A stretch of DNA of 64,000 nt from positions 66,161 through 130,160 of the forward strand of contig CALRTC020000016.1 of assembly GCA_943371025.1 (NCBI GenBank), in the 5' to 3' direction. The notes beneath the pieces are model-generated. The model had not been told where the DNA came from. It saw only the letters and a list, made by a program, of their open reading frames with translations, and did no database searches. The translations under genes and the position numbers were made by a program. Of the stretch, positions 27,253 through 35,773 are shown piece by piece; positions within the stretch are counted from its first letter, which is position 1; the number at the start of each line of letters is the position of its first letter. This stretch comes from Niveispirillum sp943371025 (lineage in GTDB: Bacteria; Pseudomonadota; Alphaproteobacteria; Azospirillales; Azospirillaceae).

Positions 27253-28316
27253 CAGACTCGACAGCGGCCCCGGCACCGGTGGGTCGGGACCTGCATGCCC
27301 TTGAGCGAGAGGTACGGCAGCTGCTGGAATTCGCCGTTCGCCGGGCATCCGTGAAAATCGATGATGCGCTGATTGACAGCGTCATTGCCGCCTGCCGAAG
27401 GGTGGGGGAGGGTACGCCGGAGGTGGAGGCCGAACTCTGGCGGCAATATAATCAGTTGGCTGACATGATCAGCCCGGCCACACCCGAAACCGTCACCGAT
27501 ATCTGCCAGATGCAGGCCGATGCGGAAAGGCGGCCCGCCATCTGGCGCAAATGGTGGTGTGATCACCCGGTTCGCCGCCTTTTCGGCGCGGCCGTGCTGT
27601 GGGTCGCCATTTCCTTCGCGATGTTGCTGGCCACGCAGATCGTATCCCTGCTGCTGGACAATTCGCTGGAACGCATCACCATGGCGGAGAAAAACCTGAC
27701 AGAAATCGATGACCGCTTGGCCACCGTCAGAAAGCTGATCAACGAAGCCGCTGAGACCGGCAGTGACAAGACAGGCCTGATGGAGCAGTTGCTGGAACAG
27801 AAGAACGACCTGCAAGCTAAGCGTACGGCACAGACGACTGTGGCCCAGGCGGCCCTGATCATGCTACCAGAGTCGAAAACTTGCGAAACTGGCCAGTTGA
27901 CGGTCGATAAAGGCGACCCGTCGCATTTCTCCAATCGGCTGGCCTGTGTCCGGCATCAATCCACCATTCTGACAAACATCATCTCCCTGCTGCTGCTGCC
28001 GCTGCTTTATGGTTGGATGGGGGCCAATGTTTATATTCTGCGGCGGCTGCTGGCAGGCTTGGACAGTTGGAACATCAACACGCTGCTGGCGGCAAAATTC
28101 CGCCTCCGCCGCTATCTGGGCGCCCTGATCGGGGTGACTGTGGGGCTGGTCTATCAAACGGGTGCCGAACAATTCACCAGCGCCGGTATCAGTCTGGCCC
28201 TGTTCGCCTTCCTGTCCGGCTACAGTGTGGAATTCATCTTCTCCACGCTGGACAATGTCATCAACCGCGCCCGGTCCGCCCTGCCAGACTCCGCGCAGAA
28301 ACCAGGCTCCCCCTGA
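27249..28316 (+). CDS. Integral membrane protein with coiled coil, unknown function
   Basis: 355 residues from the ATG that overlaps the upstream stop. A soluble N-terminal region (1-110) is followed by transmembrane helix 111-136. A charged heptad-rich segment about 140-195 (MAEKNLTEIDDRLATVRK to LEQKNDLQAKR) is likely a coiled coil outside the membrane. Further helices are near 238-262, 289-303 and 312-330. I do not recognise the family. Coupling to a secreted partner suggests an envelope complex. Confidence 0.75.
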   Translation: MTDSTAAPAPVGRDLHALEREVRQLLEFAVRRASVKIDDALIDSVIAACRRVGEGTPEVEAELWRQYNQLADMISPATPETVTDICQMQADAERRPAIWRKWWCDHPVRRLFGAAVLWVAISFAMLLATQIVSLLLDNSLERITMAEKNLTEIDDRLATVRKLINEAAETGSDKTGLMEQLLEQKNDLQAKRTAQTTVAQAALIMLPESKTCETGQLTVDKGDPSHFSNRLACVRHQSTILTNIISLLLLPLLYGWMGANVYILRRLLAGLDSWNINTLLAAKFRLRRYLGALIGVTVGLVYQTGAEQFTSAGISLALFAFLSGYSVEFIFSTLDNVINRARSALPDSAQKPGSP

Positions 28317-28589
28317 TCATTGCGGCCCAAAATCCTGACCGCTCTAGATTGAAGCATCCTCGGCCCGCCGTGACGCAAGCCGTTCTCGATCGGACAAATT
28401 CCAACGGCTCCCGCCCTGCCCCACGCTGCCCGACCCTGTGGTAAGGGGGCGTGCAGATATTCCTCCTGAATACATGTCAAGCGCAGGATATATTACCTAA
28501 TCATAGCCGCAATAATAGATACTGTCCCATGTTCTCGCCTTTCGACCAGATAGTCGTCCTGCCTACGCTGCTATGGACATAGAAGCACC

Positions 28590-29002
28590 CTGGCTGAAAC
28601 TCCGAATGGGGCTAGGGAACCGCCCCCTGGCCCAAACTCCGAATGGATTGGTCTCCCCCTGGCGCCAACTCCGAATCGTTGGCCTTGAAAGCCTTGGAAA
28701 TGCTGGGAGTCGGGGCGGGCTGGCGAAAACTCCGAATGGGTGTAACAGGGTGGTGCGTTATGTTGCATGATGTTTCACCCGGCCCCCCAGGTCCGGACAT
28801 AAAGGGACACAATTCCCCTGGCAAAATCTCCGAATGGCGCACGCTGGCACGGGGCCGATTCGGCATCGGGGCAGGGGGTCGCGGGCTGATCCGCGCTGCA
28901 TCCTGGCTGCTTTACCCCTCCATTCCTGGCAAAAACTCCGAATGCATGGGCCCGACGGTTGGAAAAAACGCATCCGCTGTCCCTGGCCAAATCTCCGAAT
29001 CC
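28590..29002 (+). repeat. Seven direct iterons
   Basis: Copies start at 28590, 28627, 28659, 28720, 28818, 28926 and 28983. Each is 20 bp, with consensus CTGGCnAAAACTCCGAATGG; the core TCCGAAT is invariant. Spacing is irregular (32 to 108 bp), unlike the tight tandem of most plasmid iterons. Confidence 0.93.
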
Positions 29003-29094
29003 CTTGAAATCCCTGCCTTTCCTTTAGTTCCTTTGATTCCTAGTAAGATTCCTAAGGGCGGAATCGCCCAATCATTCCAATCCCTTACACCCCC

Positions 29095-29182
29095 CATTCC
29101 GGAGGTTTCGCCAGCCCCATCCGGAGGTTTTGCCAGGGGTGAACGGGAGGTTTCGCCAGACCTGAACGGGAGGTTTTGCCAG
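29095..29182 (-). repeat. Four inverted iterons at the rep promoter/start
   Basis: Copies at 29095-29114, 29118-29136, 29141-29159 and 29164-29182 read GGAGGTTTyGCCAG on the plus strand, the mirror of the direct iterons. A decayed fifth copy is at 29195-29210. They cover the rep ribosome-binding site, as expected for autoregulation. Confidence 0.9.
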
Positions 29183-30304
29183 ATGCCCCGAGGGGAATTC
29201 GGAGTTGCCGACCCCCCGCCTCCGACCTACAATCCGGCCATGGCAGCGAAACCACCCAGCCCGGGCACGACCCACCGCAAGACCCCCCTCACGCTCGTGA
29301 AGGCCACGGGGGCTGTGGAGATCAAGGCCGATGCCGACCTGACGCTGGCCGACCGCCGCCTGTTCAACCATTTGCTGGCCCATGCGTACGAGAATCTGGG
29401 CAAGGTGGAAAGCCATTCGATCGAGCTGGCCTCCATCCGCCGCTTCGCGGCAGAGGTGCGCGACGGCACGGCGGATGTGAACAATACCCGTCTGAAAGCC
29501 AGTATCGAGACCTTGCAGAAGGTGCTGTGCCAGTTCAACTATCTGCGCTCCGATGGCACGGCCGGCTGGGAAAGCTCGCAATTGCTGGGCCCCTGCCGGA
29601 TCGAGGGGGGCACGCTGACCTACACGTTCCACACCTGGGTGTCGGAACGGCTGCGCGAACCGGCGCTTTATTCCTATCTGTCGCTGCGCATCATCTATGA
29701 GTTTGAAAGCAAATACGCGCTGACCCTGTACGAGGTGCTGAAGCGCTATGCCGACCGCAACGCGGCCGAACCCTATTGGCAGACCAAGGTGGACGAGCTG
29801 CGGGCCATCCTGGGCTGTGTCGACAAGCTGAAGGACTGGAAGGACCTGCGCAAATACGCGCTCGACCCGGCGCTGGAGGAGATTGGGCGGCTGGGCGAGT
29901 TCACCGCCACCCTGCATGAGATCCGCCAGGGCGGCGGGCGCGGCGGCGGGCGCGTGGTCGGCTGTGTCTTCCGCATCCACCGCAAGAATGCCGAGGATGC
30001 GGAACGCGCCGTGAAGGAGATCGGCAAGCCCAAGGCGCAGCGGCGGGGCGAGCGCAAGGCCGCCAAGGAGGATGGCGCCTTCGCCGTCAAGGCCGATGCC
30101 GCCCTGCGCTTCCTGGAAGGGGCAGACGTGGCCAAGCGCATGGAATGGGCGAAGCGGGCCGAACAGCTGGGCATGACCCTGCCGCCCGCCGCCACGGCCA
30201 AGGAGAACCTGAAAAAATGGGTTCCGGCCCTGGCCGAGGTGATTGTGGAGGAGGAACGGCTGCGTGTGCGGGCCGTGAAGGCGGCGGAAAAGGTCGAGGC
30301 ATAG
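29183..30304 (+). CDS. Rep_3-family replication initiator
   Basis: 373 residues if started at the ATG at 29183, preceded 9 bases earlier by GGGAGG (itself part of an iteron); ATG 29240 is a shorter alternative without a ribosome site. The core LTLADRRLFNHLLAHAYENL, SIRRFAAEVRDGT, then ALYSYLSLRIIYEFESKYAL, VDELRAILG and WKDLRKYALDPALEEI match plasmid initiators with two winged-helix domains. The protein binds iterons to open the origin and represses its own gene by binding the inverted copies. The C-terminal 100 residues are Lys/Ala-rich and less conserved-looking. Confidence 0.93.
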   Translation: MPRGEFGVADPPPPTYNPAMAAKPPSPGTTHRKTPLTLVKATGAVEIKADADLTLADRRLFNHLLAHAYENLGKVESHSIELASIRRFAAEVRDGTADVNNTRLKASIETLQKVLCQFNYLRSDGTAGWESSQLLGPCRIEGGTLTYTFHTWVSERLREPALYSYLSLRIIYEFESKYALTLYEVLKRYADRNAAEPYWQTKVDELRAILGCVDKLKDWKDLRKYALDPALEEIGRLGEFTATLHEIRQGGGRGGGRVVGCVFRIHRKNAEDAERAVKEIGKPKAQRRGERKAAKEDGAFAVKADAALRFLEGADVAKRMEWAKRAEQLGMTLPPAATAKENLKKWVPALAEVIVEEERLRVRAVKAAEKVEA

Positions 30305-30356
30305 GCATTCATTGTGATCGCCCCGGCGTGGGCAGACAGAAGAAGGAACAGACGAT

Positions 30357-30707
30357 ATGGCAATCACTGGCATCGGCGGCCTGTTCATCCGCGCCCGCGA
30401 CCCGCAGGCGCTGTCGGCCTGGTACAAGACGCATCTGGACATTGATGCCGGCGGCCTGTGGCGCCAGCAGGCCGGGCCGACCGTGTTCGTGCCCTTTCCC
30501 CAGGACAGCGATTATTTCGCCACCGACAAGCAATGGATGATCAATTTCCGGGTCGAGGGGCTGGACGCGCTGCTGACCACCCTGCAGGCCGCCGGGATTG
30601 AGGTGCTGACCGACCCGTCCTGGAACACCCCGGAAACCGGCCGCTTCGCCCGCATCCATGATCCCGACGGCAACGCCATTGAATTGTGGGAGCCGCCGGC
30701 GGATTGA
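30357..30707 (+). CDS. VOC (glyoxalase/bleomycin-resistance) family protein
   Basis: 116 residues, one VOC module pair: GIGGLFIRARDPQALSAWY at the start and ARIHDPDGNAIELWEP at the end, with the usual metal-ligand Glu in the last strand. The usual N-terminal His ligand is not obvious. GAAGGAACAGACGAT precedes the ATG. Substrate unknown. Confidence 0.85.
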   Translation: MAITGIGGLFIRARDPQALSAWYKTHLDIDAGGLWRQQAGPTVFVPFPQDSDYFATDKQWMINFRVEGLDALLTTLQAAGIEVLTDPSWNTPETGRFARIHDPDGNAIELWEPPAD

Positions 30708-30789
30708 GGGGGCGCCTGATATTGATGGTTGACGGCGATGGCCGAACGGCCGCTCGATACCAGTCAGGAAAGTGTTTCGGGAGACGCCG

Positions 30790-30954
30790 ATGGACAGCCA
30801 GGAACAGGCCCATATCAAGGCGCTGTTGGATGCCTATACCAAGAAAGCCACGCAGTCGGCCAAGACTGCGCGCAAAACCTTGGTAAAGGAAGGTATCTAT
30901 CTGAAGAACGGCAGCCTTTCACCCAATTATAGCCAGGAGCGCAAGTCGGCCTGA
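30790..30954 (+). CDS. Small basic protein, first gene of a coupled pair
   Basis: 54 residues, Lys-rich, starting MDSQEQAHIKALLDAYTKKA and ending in NYSQERKSA; GGGAGACGCCG precedes the ATG. The stop TGA and next ATG share one base. Size, coupling and location beside rep suggest a toxin-antitoxin-like or addiction pair, but I recognise neither family with certainty. Confidence 0.6.
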   Translation: MDSQEQAHIKALLDAYTKKATQSAKTARKTLVKEGIYLKNGSLSPNYSQERKSA

Positions 30955-31289
30955 TGGCGCGGGAAAGCCTGGAACTGTTGACGGTCGCCTATGCCTCCCT
31001 CAAGGCGACCCACGATACTGATCCGACGCTGGGTTCGCTGCCGACCAATCGCTCTGCCCATTCCAGGGACGAGGATTTGCTGCTTCGTTATCTGGACTGC
31101 GCCGTCATCCAACGCCTTCACGCGGCCATGGATGATGTCAGCGAACCCTTCGAGACAGTTCGGGGGCTGTTTACCGAAGGTGGACCGCTATTTCTGGGCA
31201 GCGGGTTTCAGGCCAAGACCCATGTCCAGATTGCCGTCCGTTTTCAACGCAACATCAAGGGCTATTTCCGGGTGCCGTCGGCGTCCTGA
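30954..31289 (+). CDS. Hypothetical protein, second gene of a coupled pair
   Basis: 111 residues. Notable are the paired-acid stretch RDEDLLLRYLDCAVIQRL and the C-terminal FQAKTHVQIAVRFQRNIKGYF. The latter pattern (KTHVQIAVR, IKGYF) looks like a conserved family feature, but I cannot name it. Its last 28 bp overlap the convergent LysR gene. Unknown function; possibly the partner of the small basic protein upstream. Confidence 0.55.
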   Translation: MARESLELLTVAYASLKATHDTDPTLGSLPTNRSAHSRDEDLLLRYLDCAVIQRLHAAMDDVSEPFETVRGLFTEGGPLFLGSGFQAKTHVQIAVRFQRNIKGYFRVPSAS

Positions 31290-32173
31290 GCCATCCCCAG
31301 CAGCCATTCTCTGAACGCCACCAGCGGGCCATAGGCTTCCCGGTCGGCGGGGTAGACCAGATGGTAACCGCCGTCGGTCTCCAACTCCCCGCCGGGCAGG
31401 GAAGCCAGTTCGCCGGCGGCAAGCTCGTCCGCCACCAGGAAACTGGGCACCAGGGCGGCGCCCAGGCCGGCGACGGCGGCGCGGATGACCAGCAGGAACT
31501 GTTCAAAGACCAGCACGGGCTGATCGGCCCCGCGGACCACGCCGCGCGCGGCAAACCACTGGTCCCAATTGCCAGGACGGGTCTCCTGCATCAGCAGGGG
31601 CAGGCGGGCCAGATCGGCAGGCTGTGTCACCCCCTGCGCCCGGATCAGGCCGGGGGCGGCCACAGCGGCCAGTCTTTCGCCCATGAACCGATGCCCGATC
31701 AGGCCCGGGGCCACAGGCGGGGCGGCCAGAATGGCGGCGTCGATGCCTTCCGTGCGCGGGTCGAACGGGTGGACGCGGGTGGAGAAATTGATGGTGACGT
31801 CGCGGTGCCGGGCAAAGAAATCGCCCAGGCGCGGGATCAGCCAGCGCGCCCCGAAGGTGGGCAGGATGGCCAGATCCAGCGTGCCGCCGGCCCCGGCAAA
31901 GGCGATGGTGCGGGCCGTGGCATGACCCAGCCGCCCCAGCACGTCGCGCGCCTGATCGGCGAAATACTGCCCGGCTTGGGTCAGCAGCACCCGCTGCCGC
32001 CGCCTTGTGAACAGGGCCACGCCCAACTGCGCCTCCAGCTGTGCCACCTGCCGGCTGACCGCACCCTGGGTCTGGTGCAGCTCCGCCGCGGCCGCCGTGA
32101 AGGAGCCCAGCCGCGCCGCCGCTTCAAACGCGATCAGGGCGGCTGTGCTGGGGATCAGGCGGCGGGCGAACAT
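31262..32173 (-). CDS. LysR-type transcriptional regulator
   Basis: 303 residues. N-terminal winged HTH (STAALIAFEAAARLGSFTAA, then QGAVSRQVAQLEAQLGVALF) and a C-terminal periplasmic-binding-like effector domain. The start ATG at 32171-32173 follows CCGGAG. Divergent from gcdH across 180 bp that contain a LysR-like dyad (32246-32260), so it most likely controls gcdH and the glutarate CoA-transferase, perhaps with glutarate or glutaryl-CoA as effector (inference). Confidence 0.9.
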   Translation of the reverse strand: MFARRLIPSTAALIAFEAAARLGSFTAAAAELHQTQGAVSRQVAQLEAQLGVALFTRRRQRVLLTQAGQYFADQARDVLGRLGHATARTIAFAGAGGTLDLAILPTFGARWLIPRLGDFFARHRDVTINFSTRVHPFDPRTEGIDAAILAAPPVAPGLIGHRFMGERLAAVAAPGLIRAQGVTQPADLARLPLLMQETRPGNWDQWFAARGVVRGADQPVLVFEQFLLVIRAAVAGLGAALVPSFLVADELAAGELASLPGGELETDGGYHLVYPADREAYGPLVAFREWLLGMAQDADGTRK

Positions 32174-32245
32174 GGGGGCTCCGGCTTGGATCATGCGGGT
32201 TCGTGCGGATATCCTGCCCGATGGCCCCGTAAACCACCATGGTTC

Positions 32246-32260
32246 ATGATAAAGTCTCAT
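32246..32260. promoter_or_regulatory. Candidate LysR box before gcdH
   Basis: ATGA-N7-TCAT, a 15-bp dyad in the LysR/gcdH divergent region, fits the T-N11-A rule of LysR sites. Confidence 0.4.
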
Positions 32261-32353
32261 CAAGTTCGTGAGGAAACATGGTTTGCGCCCGGTCTCTGCC
32301 CGGCGTATCCCTGAACCCGGTAACCACCGCGCCCGCGACGGGGAGAAGAGAGC

Positions 32354-33541
32354 ATGGCTGAGCTGGCCGCCTTCCAATGGGATGACGCCTTTCTGTTGAA
32401 CGACCAGTTGAGCGAGGAGGAGCGGCTGATCCGCGACAGCGCGCGGGCCTATGCCCAGGACAAGCTGCAACCCCGCGTGCGCGAAGCCTTTGCCAAGGAA
32501 CAGACCGACCCCGCCATCTTCAAGGAGATGGGGGAGATGGGCCTGCTGGGCGTGACGGTGGCGCCGGAATATGGCGGGGCCGGCGTGGGTTATGTCGCCT
32601 ATGGCTTGGTCGCGCGGGAGGTGGAGCGGGTGGATAGCGGTTATCGTTCGATGATGAGCGTGCAATCCTCCCTGGTCATGTACCCGATCGAGGCCTATGG
32701 CAGCGAGGCGCAGAAGCGTAAATACCTGCCCAAGCTGGCGTCGGGCGAATGGATCGGCTGTTTCGGCCTGACGGAGCCCGATGCCGGGTCTGACCCGGCC
32801 GGCATGCGCACCCGCGCGGAGAAGGTGGCCGACGGCTACCGCCTGACCGGGGCGAAGATGTGGATCACCAACGCCCCCATCGCCGATGTCTTTGTGGTCT
32901 GGGCCAAGTCGGACGCCCATGGCGGCGCCATCCGTGGCTTCGTCCTGGAAAAGGGCATGGCCGGCCTGTCGGCCCCCAAGATCGAAGGCAAGCTGAGCCT
33001 GCGCGCCTCGATCACGGGGGAGATCGTCATGGATGGGGTGGTGGTGCCGGAAGAGGCCTTGCTGCCCAACGTGTCGGGCCTGAAGGGGCCGTTCGGCTGT
33101 CTGAACCGGGCGCGCTATGGCATTTCCTGGGGCGCCATGGGGGCGGCGGAGGCCTGCTTCCATGCCGCCCGCAGCTACACGCTGGACCGCAAACAGTTCG
33201 GCAGGCCGCTAGCCGCCACGCAGCTGATCCAGAAGAAGCTGGCCGACATGCAGACGGAAATCACCCTGGGCCTGCAGGGCTCGCTTCGCGTCGGTCGCCT
33301 GTTCGAAGCGGGGCAGATGGCGCCGGAGATGATTTCGCTGATGAAGCGGAACAATTGCGGCAAGGCCCTGGACATTGCCCGCATGGCCCGCGACATGCAC
33401 GGCGGCAACGGCATTTCCGGCGAATTCGACGTGATGCGCCACCTGATGAACCTGGAAACCGTCAATACCTATGAAGGTACCCACGATGTCCACGCCCTGA
33501 TCCTGGGCCGCGCCATCACGGGGATTCAGGCGTTTTTTTGA
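32354..33541 (+). CDS. gcdH: Glutaryl-CoA dehydrogenase
   Basis: 395 residues, standard length. FAD-dependent oxidative decarboxylation of glutaryl-CoA to crotonyl-CoA, in lysine/tryptophan/glutarate breakdown. Family marks: FGLTEPDAGSDPAGMRTRA, WITNAPIADVFVVWAK, RYGISWGAMGAAE, and catalytic Glu374 in TYEGTHDVHALILGRAITG. GGGGAGAAGAG precedes the ATG. Followed by a palindromic element and a CoA-transferase that could supply glutaryl-CoA. Confidence 0.95.
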   Translation: MAELAAFQWDDAFLLNDQLSEEERLIRDSARAYAQDKLQPRVREAFAKEQTDPAIFKEMGEMGLLGVTVAPEYGGAGVGYVAYGLVAREVERVDSGYRSMMSVQSSLVMYPIEAYGSEAQKRKYLPKLASGEWIGCFGLTEPDAGSDPAGMRTRAEKVADGYRLTGAKMWITNAPIADVFVVWAKSDAHGGAIRGFVLEKGMAGLSAPKIEGKLSLRASITGEIVMDGVVVPEEALLPNVSGLKGPFGCLNRARYGISWGAMGAAEACFHAARSYTLDRKQFGRPLAATQLIQKKLADMQTEITLGLQGSLRVGRLFEAGQMAPEMISLMKRNNCGKALDIARMARDMHGGNGISGEFDVMRHLMNLETVNTYEGTHDVHALILGRAITGIQAFF

Positions 33542-33562
33542 ATTTAAGTCGGTGAGCCCGTT

Positions 33563-33675
33563 CCCGTCATCCCGGCGAAAGCCGGGACCCAGGGGCCCAA
33601 GCCCGACCTATCGGCAGCTTCGTGGAGTAGGTTGATCCTGCGGCCCCTGGGTCCCGGCTTTCGCCGGGATGACGG
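33563..33675. repeat. Intergenic palindromic element, family A, copy 2
   Basis: Arms identical to copy 1 (CCCGTCATCCCGGCGAAAGC and mirror). The central segment is in the opposite orientation to copies 1, 3 and 4. Confidence 0.93.
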
Positions 33676-33719
33676 AAGGGATTGCTTCAATCTCACCCCC
33701 CCCCACCGAAAGGCCCCCC

Positions 33720-34919
33720 ATGCCCGCCCCCCTTTCCGGCATCCGCGTCCTTGACCTGTCCCGCATCCTGGCCGGGCCCTGGGCCACGCAGATGCTGGGG
33801 GATTTCGGGGCAGAGATCATCAAGGTGGAACGGCCGGGGGAGGGGGACGATACCCGCCGCTGGGGCCCGCCCTTTGTCGGCGGTGACGGTCCCGCCGCCT
33901 ATTTCCTGACGGCCAACCGCAACAAGCGCTCCATCGCCGTGGATTTCACCAATCCGGCTGGTCAGGCCCTGATCCGCGATCTGGCGGCACAGTCCGATGT
34001 GCTGGTGGAAAATTACAAGGTCGGGGGGCTGGCCAAGTATGGTTTGGATTATGACAGTCTGGCCGCCATCAACCCGCGCCTGATCTATTGTTCCATCACC
34101 GGATTCGGCCAGGACGGACCCTATGCGCAGCGTCTGGGTTATGATTTCCTGATCCAGGGCATGGCTGGGCTGATGAATGTGACGGGACAGCCAGAGGGCG
34201 GGCCGACCAAGGTCGGCGTGGCGCTCGCCGACATCATCACCGGGCTGTATGCCGGCAATGCCATCCTGGCCGCCTTGCATCACCGGGAAAAGACGGGGCA
34301 GGGGCAGCGTATCGATATCGCGCTCTTGGACTGCATGCTGGCGGCCATGGCCAACCAGGCGCTGAATGTGCTGGTGTCAGGCCGCGATCCGCGGCGGCTG
34401 GGCAATGGACACCCGTCCATCGTGCCCTATGACACGTTCGCCGTGGGGGACGGTCATATCAATCTGGCCGTCGGCAATGACCGGCAGTTTCAGCGCCTGT
34501 GCGCCGTGCTGGGCGTGCCGGACCTGGGCACCGATCCGCGCTTTGCCACCAACAGCGCGCGTGTCGCCAACCGGGTGGAACTGACCCGCCTGCTGACCGA
34601 TCGGCTGACCACGCAGCCCGCTGCCCATTGGCTGGCGGCGCTGGAGGCGGCGGACGTGCCGGCCGGGCCGTTGAACAGCCTGTCCGCCGCCTTTGCCGAC
34701 CCGCAGGTCATCCATCGCGGCATGGCGCTGTCCATGCAACATCCGACGGCGGATAGGGTCCCCGGTGTGGCCAGCCCGGTGAAGTTCGGTGCCACGCCCG
34801 TGGTCGACAGCCAGGCCCCGCCCGACCTGGGGGCCGATACCGATGCCGTGCTGTCCCGCTTGTTGGGGCTGGATGCGGCCGGTATCCAGGCGCTGCGGGA
34901 TGGCGGGGTGGTGGGGTAG
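33720..34919 (+). CDS. CaiB/BaiF CoA-transferase, likely succinyl-CoA:glutarate type
   Basis: 399 residues, complete. N-terminal LSGIRVLDLSRILAGPWATQ, CoA-contacting ANRNKRSIAVDF, and catalytic Asp in VGVALADIITGL. The ATG at 33720 follows AAAGG. Its place behind gcdH under a shared LysR suggests it activates glutarate with succinyl-CoA, as the human SUGCT-like enzymes do. Substrate is by context. Confidence 0.88.
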   Translation: MPAPLSGIRVLDLSRILAGPWATQMLGDFGAEIIKVERPGEGDDTRRWGPPFVGGDGPAAYFLTANRNKRSIAVDFTNPAGQALIRDLAAQSDVLVENYKVGGLAKYGLDYDSLAAINPRLIYCSITGFGQDGPYAQRLGYDFLIQGMAGLMNVTGQPEGGPTKVGVALADIITGLYAGNAILAALHHREKTGQGQRIDIALLDCMLAAMANQALNVLVSGRDPRRLGNGHPSIVPYDTFAVGDGHINLAVGNDRQFQRLCAVLGVPDLGTDPRFATNSARVANRVELTRLLTDRLTTQPAAHWLAALEAADVPAGPLNSLSAAFADPQVIHRGMALSMQHPTADRVPGVASPVKFGATPVVDSQAPPDLGADTDAVLSRLLGLDAAGIQALRDGGVVG

Positions 34920-34929
34920 GGAACAGGCG

Positions 34930-34951
34930 ATGGGGGCAAAAACGCCCCCAT
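34930..34951. terminator. Bidirectional hairpin between convergent genes
   Basis: ATGGGGGC-AAAAAC-GCCCCCAT, an 8-bp stem 11 bp past the CoA-transferase stop, facing the convergent gene at 34964. Confidence 0.55.
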
Positions 34952-34963
34952 GCCCGCGCGGTC

Positions 34964-35686
34964 TCAACGTTCCAGGCTGACCAGTTCGTACCAGGTCTGC
35001 ATATAGCCGCCGACGCCGCCCTGCACGAACAGGCTGTCCTCGTCCTTGGTGACCCACAGATCATAGGCCGGGTGGGCGCCATCCTTGCTGACCATGCCGC
35101 CATCATCATCGGTGAAGCGGAAATGGCGGCATTCGAAGGTGCCGGCGGGCACCGTCACCGTCTCGTCCCCGACATAGGCGAGATTGATATGCGAGGCGAC
35201 GGCCTGCGGCGGGGTGGCGCCGCGATGGTCCATGGATGGCAGAAAGACGCGCAGCGCCCGGCGGTGCGGACCCTGCGACAGATCCATGCAGCGGCTCATA
35301 TAGGCGTCGCCGATGATCGGGTGCGTGCCGAACCCGTCATAATGACCGCCCGTCGGCAGCGTCTGCGACAGCCGACCGATGGAAGGACCATAGCTTTCGC
35401 ATTCGATCTGGTCGGCGGTGAAGCGGAACATGCCCGCCCCCATGAACCGGTCGCCCACGGTCAGCCGGATCAGGCAATCCATCGGGCGGTCATTTTCATC
35501 CACCGAATAGATGACGTCGCGCAGCACCGTGGGGTTCGGCTCGTCGATCTCGCACTGGGCGCGGATGGTCAGCTTGCCGTCGGTATGACGCGTCATGGTG
35601 AAATATTCACGCCCGCGCTCCTGCCCATACCGTTCCGGCTTGCGCGAGGTATAGAGGATTTTGCCGCGGATTGTGCGATGCAGCAT
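34964..35686 (-). CDS. Conserved-looking protein of unknown function (DUF3108-like beta fold?)
   Basis: 240 residues without signal peptide. The sequence is rich in beta-strand patterns (REYFTMTRHTDGKLTIRAQC, VIYSVDENDRPMDCLIRLTV, VTVPAGTFECRHFRF). The element VPAGTFECRHFRF resembles that of DUF3108/lipocalin-like proteins where a PAG(T/K)F(E/D)C motif occurs; this is a weak recollection. GGAAGGAG is 8 bases before the start. Downstream of the membrane-protein gene on the same strand (87-bp gap) and so perhaps under the dyad at 36453. Confidence 0.7.
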   Translation of the reverse strand: MLHRTIRGKILYTSRKPERYGQERGREYFTMTRHTDGKLTIRAQCEIDEPNPTVLRDVIYSVDENDRPMDCLIRLTVGDRFMGAGMFRFTADQIECESYGPSIGRLSQTLPTGGHYDGFGTHPIIGDAYMSRCMDLSQGPHRRALRVFLPSMDHRGATPPQAVASHINLAYVGDETVTVPAGTFECRHFRFTDDDGGMVSKDGAHPAYDLWVTKDEDSLFVQGGVGGYMQTWYELVSLER

Positions 35687-35773
35687 GAGTAAAACTCCTT
35701 CCTGTCCTGTCTTTATTCTGGTCCTGAGGCGGCCCGGATGGGGGCCGCCGATGCTCTGGTGACCGGCTGGCGG

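Larger units (their letters stand above)
28441..29182. other. Iteron-type replication origin (oriV)
   Basis: The 866 bases between the membrane-protein gene and rep contain no convincing gene. They hold an AT-rich stretch (about 28460-28540), seven direct iterons, a second AT-richer segment (29019-29062, with two GATTCCTA repeats and a GGGCG/CGCCC mini-hairpin), then four inverted iterons abutting rep. This arrangement is typical of Rep_3-family origins. I found no confident DnaA box. Confidence 0.88.

Noticed and set aside
28590..29182. Possible CRISPR array
   Set aside because: Repeats are irregularly spaced, change orientation and lie next to a Rep_3 initiator; no cas genes. They are iterons.
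28643..29182. N-terminal extension of rep through the iteron region
   Set aside because: The frame is open but encodes iteron-derived sequence with no conserved look; a ribosome site supports the start at 29183.
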